From Entoloma clypeatum (lineage: Eukaryota; Basidiomycota; Agaricomycetes; Agaricales; Entolomataceae), in contig OY751486.1 of the NCBI GenBank assembly GCA_963565915.1, positions 2,418,001-2,482,000 on the forward strand: a DNA stretch of 64,000 nucleotides. The letters are read 5' to 3'. Shown here in pieces: positions 45,660 through 54,555 of this stretch (position 1 is its first letter; the number at the start of each line of letters is the position of its first letter). The notes under the pieces were generated by a model. It made no database searches. It was not told the origin of the DNA and saw nothing but the letters and a program-made list of their open reading frames with translations. The translations under genes were made by a program, and so were the position numbers.

Positions 45660-46556
45660 TCAAGTTGCCATGTTGTGTATGGCATCGTCGTCAAACTCGT
45701 ACTGGTCATCTTCCAGCGCTGCATAGCCTGGGCCCAAGCACTCGTAGTCGTAGTGTCCAGGTGCTTTCTTCCAACACTTCTGACATACATAGTATCTGCA
45801 TTGACACTCAATGTGTCCATCTGCCCTAGCACAAAGGCCGCATTTGCGCCCTTTGTCAATATGTGGCCATCCAACAGGACGGCGCCAAGGTCCGCTCGGG
45901 GAGTGAGCGCGTCCATGCGTGTCAATCTCATAGTCAAGGTAATCGGGTTCGTTGGTGAGATCGATGGGAGTCTGGGATGATGATCCATGCCCTAATGGAA
46001 TAGACATGATGGTGCATGTGGTTTTTCTTCTGGAGCGTTTAACAACTCCATAGGATTTCTTTTTTCCCTTGATGTCGGTCTTGACGTCGGAAAGGCTTTG
46101 GTCGCTGGTCAAGGGCGATGTGGATTCGGGAGAAGTGGTCCTTGGGGTATCGGGGTTTCTGATGACTAGGGGAACCGGATCAGGGATAGGGGTTGGTTCA
46201 GGGGTGGTGGCAAGATCAGGGAGGGGAGTGGTCAGGATAGGGTTTTCTACAAATGGGTCTAGGAGCGCGACATCGGGGGTGTTCGTGCGGTTATGGAACA
46301 GCCTTGCAAATTGTTGGTAGACACCTCTGTCTAGGAGCGTGTCGATGTGCCCCTCGATGAGTCGGGCGATGTTGGTGGTGGTATCATAATGGAATTGGCG
46401 GAGGGTGATTAGCCCAAACAATGTGTTGACCAAGAATTGGTCGGTCTCATCGTCAATGTGCCGCAGCACTCTGTCATTGTGCTCGGGTTCAGTCAGGAGC
46501 CTAAAGAGGCGGTGTCGGTGAAGTTCCTTGGTGGTGGTATCGAAAACAGTGGTCAT
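45660..46556 (-). CDS. Gypsy-3 third ORF: Cys-rich accessory protein
   Basis: 298 residues, intact, same direction as pol; its ATG lies 25 bp after the pol stop and its end 41 bp before the 3' LTR. Residues 1-90 are mostly helical (LHRHRLFRLLTEPEHNDRVL, FHYDTTTNIARLIEGHIDTLL). Residues about 105-160 are rich in Pro, Thr and Ser. A basic stretch KGKKKSYGVVKRSRRK looks like a nuclear signal. The C-terminus has CGLCARADGHIECQC, YVCQKCWKKAPGHYDYEC, a likely zinc-binding set of seven or eight Cys/His, then an acidic tail. No known retroviral or retrotransposon protein comes to mind; an env-like role is unlikely, as no signal peptide or membrane helix is seen. Confidence 0.75.
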   Translation of the reverse strand: MTTVFDTTTKELHRHRLFRLLTEPEHNDRVLRHIDDETDQFLVNTLFGLITLRQFHYDTTTNIARLIEGHIDTLLDRGVYQQFARLFHNRTNTPDVALLDPFVENPILTTPLPDLATTPEPTPIPDPVPLVIRNPDTPRTTSPESTSPLTSDQSLSDVKTDIKGKKKSYGVVKRSRRKTTCTIMSIPLGHGSSSQTPIDLTNEPDYLDYEIDTHGRAHSPSGPWRRPVGWPHIDKGRKCGLCARADGHIECQCRYYVCQKCWKKAPGHYDYECLGPGYAALEDDQYEFDDDAIHNMAT

Positions 46557-46581
46557 GATGAGAGGATGTGGGTTGTTGGGT

Positions 46582-49500
46582 TCAAAGGTGGTGGGTCTGT
46601 TTGTAGTATCCCAGCGTTTCTTGGGCTCTTTTTAAGTTGGACTTGGGTTCCCATGTGTTATCGCTCGATGGGTATCCCATCCACTTGACCAAATATTTGT
46701 ACCCTCTGCCCTGTCGTTTGTGGGTGAGGATTGCTTCTACTTCGTATTCGTGTTCTCCTTCGATCAGATCAGGAGGTGGGTTGTGGAAGTTCGGTCCGTG
46801 TGTGTCATTTTCCCAATAAGGTGTTAACAAGGAGGCATGGAAAACGGGGTGGATCTTCCATTGTTCTGGAAGCTTCAATTTGTACGTCATGGGTCCAAGC
46901 ACCTCGGAAATGGTGAAGGGTCCTTCTCTTTTGGGTGCCAGTTTTCTGGAAGGGTATCCGATTCGGAGGTTCTTCCCTTCTAGCCATACCTGTTCTCCTT
47001 TTCCAAACGGAGTGAAACCTCGTGTTGACCTTTCAGCCATCATCTGACGGGCTAGTTCATGCGCTGCCAGCGCTTCATCTCTTGCTTGTTTCAGCTCTTC
47101 GAGCCATTCTTCTACGCTTGGCACATTTGTTTTGTCAAATGCCAATGGTATGTCTCTTGGTTCGTATCCCATCATCAGATAGAACGGGGATCGTTTTGTC
47201 GTGGAATGAGTTCTTTGATTGTGACAGAACTCCATTGTTGAATTATGATCGTGCCATGTTTCAGGATTGTTCGAACAGAACATCCAGAAGTAGATCTCAA
47301 GTTCCTGATTTGCTCGTTCCATTTCTCCATCAGTCTGAGGGTGATAAGCCATGCTCATCATTAGTTTGATCCCTAGGAGTCGTCCTAGTTCTCTGAAGAC
47401 CTGAGAGGCGAACTGCGGCCCTCTGTCAGACAGAATAGAGTCTGGAAGTCCGAATCTTCAGTATATGTGATCCAAATAAAGCTTGGCAGTAAGGGTCACG
47501 TTGGTGGTTTTCGTGCAAGGGATGGAAATTACCCCCTTCGTAGAACCATGGTCTACTACGACCATGATACTGTCAAACCCGTTGCTCTCGGGTAAGTCTG
47601 TAATGAAGTCGATCGTCGTTTGAGAGAATGGTCTAGCGTCTTTTTGTGCTTTGATCGGCATTAATCCAGGGTTTGTGGGGTGTGTGTTGACTTTCATTTG
47701 TTGGCAGGTTGCACATCCTCCAACATAATTTTTGACAAACACGTACATTCCTGGCCACCAATAGTTTCTTCTGACCAGTTCCAGGGTTTTTAGATGTCCC
47801 GGATGTCCGCTTGGTAGGGAATCATGGTATCGTTTCATTATTTCCCGGCACAGAGTTTCATCTGGTGGTACATAACATCTGTCACGGAAGAATAATATTC
47901 CGTCTTCTGTTCTCCATTCTGATAAATGGGATTTGATCGGTGGCGTTCCCGATTCTTTTAGGGCAGTGATGGCTTTCGAGAAGAGCTCATCGTTTTCGGT
48001 TGCTTTTAGAATATCTCCTTGTAGCTCAAGGTCCACTGTTTTGACAAAAATGTCATTTGGCAAGACAATAACGTCTTCGTTATCAGTGTCCTCTTCGGGT
48101 ATATGGTCCGGTCGCCTTGACAAGGCGTCAGCTTGGATCATCTTCGATCCTGGGGTATGCACTAGTTTGAGTTCAAACTCGGAGAGATACAATCTCCACC
48201 GTGCTTGTCGTCTGTTCAATTTCTGGGGTTCCCAGTAATACGTCAAGTTCTTGTGATCTGATAGAACCACTGTTGGAAACGGTGACCCAAGGAGGTAGTG
48301 CCTCCAGGTTTCCAGTGATCGGATAATTCCCAAGAGTTCCCGATCATAGATCTCATAGTTCCGCTCTGGCGCAGAGAACGAGTGCGATATATATCCGCAG
48401 GGGTGCCAGTCTCCATTCACATCTTGTTGGCGCAGTACTGCTCCTGTCGCCCATTTTGATGCATCAGATTCTATGATGAATGGTTTGTCAGTGTTTGGCA
48501 TCAACAATACCGGTGATTCCGCGAATTTGTCCTTTAATGTGTCAAATGCCGTCTGGCAGTCTTCGCTCCATTCCCACTCCTGATCCTTCTTCGTCAGATC
48601 ATTCAGGGGTTTGGCAGTGTCCGAGTAGTGTCCAATAAACCTTCGGTAGAAGTTTCCAAATCCAAGGAAAGATCTGACTTGCTTGACAGTCGTGGGTTCT
48701 GGCCATTTTGCTATCCCCGATAACTTAACGGGGTCCATTGCAATTTCGTTTTCTTTGATAATCAGTCCGAGGTATTCGCACTGTCTGACTCCAAATTCGC
48801 ATTTTTCCAGGTTGAGATAGAGGTCATTCTCTATCATTTTTCTTAGTACGCGGAGCGTTCGTTCGGTGTCAATTTCATCATTGACTGAGAAGATGAAGAT
48901 GTCGTCCAAATAAATGAGCAACCATCCTTCCTCAAGTTCTTCTTTGAAGATTTCGTTCATCATCGCCTGAAACGTGGGTGGCATGCCTGCTAACCCAAAG
49001 AAGGCAACCAAGGGTTCATACAACCCTCGATTGGTTTTGAATGCAGCCTTCCATTCATCGCCAGGTTTGATCCGTACGTTGTTGTATCCCCAACGCATGT
49101 CCAGTTTAGTAAAGACCTTTGCTCCTTTCAATTTGTCCAATAAATCTCCGACCAGGGGCAACGGGTATGCATTTTTCACCGTTCCCTCATTCAATCGCCA
49201 ATAATCCTGACAGGGTCTGAGCTTATCCGAGTCCTTTTTAGCCACGAAGAAAAAGGGTGATGCCATTGGTGATTTCGAGGGTCTGATGTACCCCTTTCGA
49301 AGGTTCTCATCAAGGAATTCGTCCAATTTAGTTTGTTCTTCTGGTGACAAAGGATAAACCTTGCAGTCTTTCGGGATGAAGTCCGGTTTTAAGTCAATTG
49401 CGTGGTCCCATGTTTTGTGTTCCGGTAACCTCTCAGATGCCGCTTTTTCAAACACCTTCTGATACTGATCGTATCGTTCTGGTAGTTCTTTCTTTGGTTT

Positions 49501-50304
49501 GTCCGTGGTGTCCATGTTGTGTGTCAGTTTCTGGGAGATCGAGGTTTTGGCTTGGATCCAAATATCCTCAATAGGTTCGTCCGTTGTGACATATGTCCTG
49601 AATAGGTCTAGGTCATCGTCTGATTCTTTATCTATTCTTTTCAAGATAGGTCCATTTGCCGGTAGAGCCTCCTTTTTCGGTTTAAGGGTCTCTTCATCAT
49701 CAATTTCTTCTACTGTTGCGAAGATCCTTTGTTTGGGTTCTTTTTTCATCCATGCTGCAATTGCAATGGGTTTCTTGTCTTTTGATGCTAAGAGTTCATC
49801 AAATTTCTTCCTCATGACCCCTGCCAGAGTCTTCTTGAACCTGATAGTTTCAATATCCAAGGTTCCTCTTTCCCAATCAATCTTCGGGTTGTATTATTTT
49901 AACCAGGGTAACCCCAAAATGGCGGTTTCTTTTCCAAGTCCAGTTACCAAGAATCTGACGTCGAGTTCTTTGTCATCGATCCAGATTTTCTTCCATGTAC
50001 AATGGGTGATTGTTCCTTCTTTGTTCTTTGTTCCATCCACATTGAACACACGAATGGGCTTTAGTAATGGGATAAGCTCCATTCGGTTAGCTGTGGCGAA
50101 CTTCTGATCCAAGAAGGTTCCTCCTGCTCCTGAGTCTATCAGGGCGTTTATCTTTAGTCTTTCATCAATGCTTTCTCCTTCTCCTGACATTGAAATGGGG
50201 ATCAAAAAAGATTTGTCATTCATGTCAGCTACAATTACAGGTGATAGGGAGATTGAAAACTGAGCGGGGGCTGACATCGGTACAGGCCGCTTTATTGAAA
50301 ACCC
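46582..50304 (-). pseudogene. Gypsy-3 Pol polyprotein, two nonsense codons
   Basis: One frame of 1,241 codons in the -1 frame to gag. Protease NALIDSGAGGTFLDQKF (about 50135); reverse transcriptase ([36 protein letters not shown]); RNase H ([15 protein letters not shown]); integrase zinc domain ([14 protein letters not shown]...CATCQQMK), core ([32 protein letters not shown]); chromodomain (YEVEAILTHKRQGRG...YLVKWMGYPSSDNTWEP). TAA at 49894-49896 follows GLPWLK in the protease, and TGA at 47458-47460 lies in integrase (DHIY[stop]RFGLPD). Both are single-base lesions. Otherwise complete. Confidence 0.92.
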
Positions 50305-51194
50305 TGTTTCTCCATTTCGGAGATCAAGGCGTCTTGTTCCTCATTTGGTAAGTCCTTGAAAATGCCTCGGATATGGGCATATGCGTCGGATGCTTTTTTG
50401 AATGTATTGTTCGCAACCGGGGTTTTTCCTCCTTTGTGTGCATCAGCACGATGTCCTGCCTGGTGGCAGACGAAGCATAACCCTTTCTTGAAGTGGTCGT
50501 CTCTTTCTTCGGCAGTCAGCCGGTCAATGTCCATGGCATTAGGGTCTGGGGCGAAATGCGCGTTTCGGGGTGCAGGGTTATAGTTTACTTTGAACTTCTT
50601 TTTTCCCCCATCGGGTCTGAGTCTTTGAGCCACTGCTTTGGCCCTTCTCCACTGGTTGTCCAGTCTGGACGCCGTGGTGTACCATTCTTCCATTGTTCCT
50701 GGGACCTTATCAAGGCCCAATATCTTGTCTCGGAGCACGTGTGGCAACGCCTCCATGAAGTAGTCTCTGAGAGATCGATCGTCTTTGATCAGACTCTCTG
50801 CAGCCCATAACTTGAATTTTTCAACATATTCGTCGGCAGTCATGCCTTCCATTCTTTGTGTTTTCATCATGGTTAACGCGTCTCCTTCTTTGTCGGCTGG
50901 GGAAAACAACTTCCTCAGTTTCTCGATGAACTCCGCATATTTCGGGTATACGGATACTCCGGTGGTGCTGATATCTCTGTGCCAGGACTCCTTCCAGGGT
51001 CCGGCAGTTCCTTCTTTCATGTATGAGACAGTGAACAGGATTTTCTTCTTGTCGGAGTTGTAAATGTCATTGTTCATTTCCAGGTACAGGTTCGTGTTGA
51101 ACAAAAATTCAGATAGTTTCCTTCTATCTCCATTGAAGATCGCCGGCGGGCTGATCTTGATTTCTTTTTCTGGGGTCCTTACTTGAGAAGTCAT
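50292..51194 (-). CDS. Gypsy-3 Gag
   Basis: 300 residues from the first ATG. Gag capsid domain at about 15-190 (FNGDRRKLSEFLFNTNLYL, EGTAGPWKESW, MTADEYVEKFKLW). The knuckle is CFVCHQAGHRADAH, i.e. the last Cys is replaced by His (CX2CX4HX4H). The same frame is open for about 95 codons upstream, back to the LTR, with a proline-rich composition (TPRPPPTPYRR, SYLSPRRNPPPPAAA) but no ATG, so the ancestral Gag may have begun further upstream and lost its start codon. Overlaps pol by the frameshift region. Confidence 0.88.
   Translation of the reverse strand: MTSQVRTPEKEIKISPPAIFNGDRRKLSEFLFNTNLYLEMNNDIYNSDKKKILFTVSYMKEGTAGPWKESWHRDISTTGVSVYPKYAEFIEKLRKLFSPADKEGDALTMMKTQRMEGMTADEYVEKFKLWAAESLIKDDRSLRDYFMEALPHVLRDKILGLDKVPGTMEEWYTTASRLDNQWRRAKAVAQRLRPDGGKKKFKVNYNPAPRNAHFAPDPNAMDIDRLTAEERDDHFKKGLCFVCHQAGHRADAHKGGKTPVANNTFKKASDAYAHIRGIFKDLPNEEQDALISEMEKQGFQ
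50298..50304 (-). promoter_or_regulatory. Gypsy-3 -1 frameshift heptamer G GGT TTT
   Basis: Minus-strand GGGTTTT in correct phase, one codon before the gag stop TAA (50292-50294). The -1 frame continues without a stop into the protease. Confidence 0.75.
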
Positions 51195-51488
51195 TTCTAC
51201 AAGTGGAGTCTTTGGGGTGTCTGGGGTCGGTCTGGGTGCAGCAACAGCAGCAGCTGGCGGCGGTGGGTTTCGTCTCGGAGAGAGGTAAGAGGGTGATGTG
51301 GGGTTGACTGGTACGAAAGAGGAGGTTACTCTTCTGTACGGTGTCGGCGGTGGTCGTGGTGTGATAGGTGCGTCAACGAACTCCTGTTTGTCTTCTGAGT
51401 CGGATGGGACTCCAAAGGTGGATCGTCGGGGAAGAATCTTTGCGTCTAAAACCGCGGTGGGTTGACGGCGTTGATCAGCTTGACCTTT

Positions 51489-52048
51489 TGTTACAGCGAT
51501 AGCCTACAACAACAAGTTCAAAGATCAGATCGCGTGGGTTCGCACTGGTTCCACAACAAGTCCCTCGATAGGTCGACTTGGTCAATCAGCGAGTTCCTCA
51601 GAAGGACGACTCGGTTCGGGTCAAGCAGAGCTAAGTCCTCGCAAGGCACTTAGTTGGAGAGCGTTCGAAGTAATAGACAAGTAAGCGTTGTTTGCCTAGG
51701 TCAAGCTAAGGACCTCTACTCTAAGGTTACAGGTCTTATATACTGTATGTTATCCTATAGCTATAAATAAGTAAGTGCTGCGCAGGAGCTAAATAAGCCA
51801 TTGGTTAGATAGATGTTTCAAGGGGCTGTGGCATAAGAGTCAGAGATAAGGCCGCGAGGCCGTGAGTCAGAGATAACGAGTGAAAATGTATCTAAAAGGG
51901 GAATAGTCCGAGTCAGTGTGAGTCATAGCGCTGATAGAGGGGACACATGTCCCAGGGTCGTCGGAGTTAAGTGAAACAGGGTGTGATGGGGATCAAGGGT
52001 TGAAGGGTCGTGTGAAGGTGCGTAGGAAGAGGGTGAAAAAGTGTAACA
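51489..52048 (-). repeat. Gypsy-3 5' LTR (560 bp)
   Basis: TG...CA ends; five bases longer than the 3' LTR. Confidence 0.95.
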
Positions 52049-53227
52049 AATGGGATGACTTTTGGAGGTATAAGTGTTATTCTGTGTGGCGATTTGCATC
52101 AGTTTCCTCCAGTAGCAGGTGGATTACGCAACGCACTGTATAGCCCTGTCACTGTGGGCGATGCCGATGATCAAAAGTTGGGTCGGCAACTTTACGAAGA
52201 GTTCACAATCGTTGTAATATTGACCGAACAGATGCGTGTTGTAGACACAGGTTGGCGACTTTTGTTGGGAAAATTGCACCATGGCGAGGCTGGACAGGAG
52301 GAGGTTGAAATGCTCCAGAAACTCGTCATTGGACATCCCAAATGCCCCGCGATGGATGCATCACAAACAAAATGGTCAAGCGCATCTCTGGTGACTCCGC
52401 GTCATGGAGTAAGGAGGGCATGGAATGAAGCAGCACTATACAAGCATTGCAAGGAAACAAGAAGGAGGATGTATGTATATCTGCACAGCACAAGATGCAA
52501 TAAAGGGACGATCATTAACCCTTGCGAAACGTTATGGGCTGGCATTGCGCGGCCGGACAGCCACCGGTTGTAAACAAAACACAACACAAGGCATGATCTG
52601 CCAGAGCAGTTGTCTATAGCCATTGGTGCTCGGGTAATGGTTGTCCAAAACATCAAGACTGATCTCGATCTGGCGAACGGGGCAAGAGGAACAATAATTG
52701 GTATAGTCCTTGATCCACTTGAAGCAGATCCTCCCGCAGATCAAAGTATTGTCCACCTTAAATTTCTTCCGAGCTACATCCTGGTCGAGATGGATCACAC
52801 AAAAATCTCGCGATTGAATGGTTTGGAGGAGCGAGTTATTCCGATACAACCTCGGCAGCAGAGCCTACAAATATCTGTCCAGCAACAAAAAGGCAAGACA
52901 TTGGAACGGACTGTCAAGCGTGAACAATTTCCCTTGACGCTGGCCTATGCGTTCACAGATTACCGGGCACAAGGGCAGACTATTGTTCCTGTTATAGTCG
53001 ATATCGCTACACTGCCCGCTGGCAGCATAAATCTCTTCAATGTATACATTGCTCTATCACGCAGCTCAGGCCGGGATAGTTTGAGGTTGTTGCGTAACTT
53101 CGATCCACATGTTATAAAACAGAGTCATTCGGCGGAGCTGCTTATGGAGGACGACAGGCTAGAAAAAATGAATAGCGTAACACGCAGCTTAGTGGAGAAG
53201 GCCCACAATACTATTGAAGATATCTGA

Positions 53228-54194
53228 CAATAAACCTTTTGTTAGTGATATGCTATGACAAAACATGATATCAAACACACCGAAAACAAATATTTCAATA
53301 TTCATCAAACCCACATCGCCAAAATTTTGTTACAAACTTTGTATCTTTTTTTTAGTAGTCTTCCTGCGAGGGTAAATCATCAAAGAGTCAACCACAATCG
53401 CGATTGAGATTCGCAAACGCGAACAGCATGTCTTTAGCATATTATCAAAAGCACGAAACCGGCAACAATATCGAAGTTTTCTGATGAGAAAACTGAAGTT
53501 AGCGACATGCAATCAGAGAACATAAGATTTAAACAACGAAACCAAATACATTGGGAAAACCTTGATTTGTAATATTTCTCTTAATGGACATTCAACAGAC
53601 CAAATGGAACACCAACTCGTCAGGTGGACCGGTCAGTGTTCCAATGGATGCAAGATGGATGCAAGTGTTGTCAAATGTGAATCCACTGGCATGGTGTTAT
53701 AAGAGGCTCTTTCTAATAGTTGTTCAATGATACACTCTTGGATGTAATAGCACCTCAATTGCCTAAGTATAACTTAAAATACACAAAAGTTATGGAGCTC
53801 AAATTATGTATGACAATTGGATGAAGCACAGCGAAGCAATGGAAAAAAAAAGTGCAAGTAATTCAGTAACCTGGTGTATGAAAGTTGGTTAGTTTGAAGC
53901 TCATGGTCCCGAGGCCTGAGGACAAGCATCCATGTATTAAGGTAAGGCCACATGTTATGGTGTGGTGGGGTGGGGGGCAGGTGTCCTAAGTACTTACACA
54001 TGTCGAAGTAAGTACATTGTTGCAGCGACTCATATGGGATACAATTTGTTTGATCAAACATCATCATTGGAGACCGCCCCTGGAAACGATTGAGTCCATG
54101 TGATTATCATAACTTGGTGTTGCAATGTATTTGTTCAATCGCTTCCTCTTCTTCTTCTGCAACCACCACTCTCACTCTTTCTTCAACAACGGCT
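53228..54194. other. Non-coding; likely contains the Helitron 3' end
   Basis: No gene seen. TTCGCAAACGCGAA, a 5-bp-stem hairpin, lies at about 53411-53424, and a near-identical block recurs at about 58500, so one of these could mark a Helitron 3' terminus. Confidence 0.4.
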
Positions 54195-54439
54195 CCCTCT
54201 CACCCCCAACACCCTCCTCCCTTGCCCAATGGCCATCTCTCATTGCCAATGGCCGTCTCTCGCATCCAACAGCTCCCTCTCATGACCAACAGCCGTCTCT
54301 CATCTCCGACAGCCCCTCTCTCGCCAATGGCCCCCCTCTCGCGCCAAACGGCTATCTTTCACCCCCAACGGCTGCCTCTCATCTCGTATGGCCTCCTCGT
54401 GTGCCCAGCGGCCGTCTCACATCTCCGACAGCTCCTCTC
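54195..54439. repeat. Degenerate minisatellite, unit about 20-22 bp (CCAACGGCCGTCTCTCATCT-like), left part
   Basis: About eleven variant copies of CCAA(C/T)GGCC(A/G)TCTCTC up to the Copia-2 LTR. Open frames here are products of the repeat. Confidence 0.75.
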
Positions 54440-54555
54440 TGTTGAAGTTCCACCTGGGCGCTAGCCGCAGATGTACTGAGCAACACAGCTACAGTGGAAG
54501 TACTCTACTTAACCGTTCTAGTCACTTACTTGGTTGAGAAGGGTGGGGCTGGTGA

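Larger units (their letters stand above)
45064..52048 (-). mobile_element. Gypsy-3: chromodomain retrotransposon with a third sense ORF
   Basis: LTRs at 45064-45618 and 51489-52048 run TGTTACAGCG...GTGTAACA. Target duplication AATGG at 45059-45063 and 52049-52053. LTRs differ by a 5-bp indel near 51745 and about two substitutions. Polypurine tract (GAAGGGGGGTAA, minus strand) adjoins the 3' LTR at 45619-45630. It sits in the Helitron helicase gene between Walker B and the CGDLHQFPPV motif. Pol has two stops. Confidence 0.97.
33965..53227 (+). mobile_element. Decayed Helitron (Rep-helicase), interrupted by Gypsy-2 and Gypsy-3
   Basis: Rolling-circle transposon protein in pieces. 33965-34205: N-terminal part. 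40350-41580: helitron-like N domain (LANDMWIGDAPPELQGLTFPEQQLL, NLMPRPPALLASVITV, IDTDSSKLTGNELM). 41585-42252: central part on the opposite strand. 42260-42817: Rep HUH motif LHLHILMW at about 42390. 42857-44143 continues (GRYFARRYDNEDLNDFFYASM, LLLLKPWRNP). 44530-45063: Pif1-like helicase Walker A YGEGGTGKS and Walker B FIIDEYSMI. 52049-53227: CGDLHQFPPV, AYAFTDYRAQGQTI, NVYIALSRSSGRDSL. Without the two insertions the element is about 6.1 kb. Several frameshifts and stops show it is dead. The exact 5' TC and 3' CTRR ends were not located with confidence. Confidence 0.9.

Noticed and set aside
54090..54464. 124-residue Ser/Pro-rich plus-strand frame
   Set aside because: Product of the CCAACGGC minisatellite.
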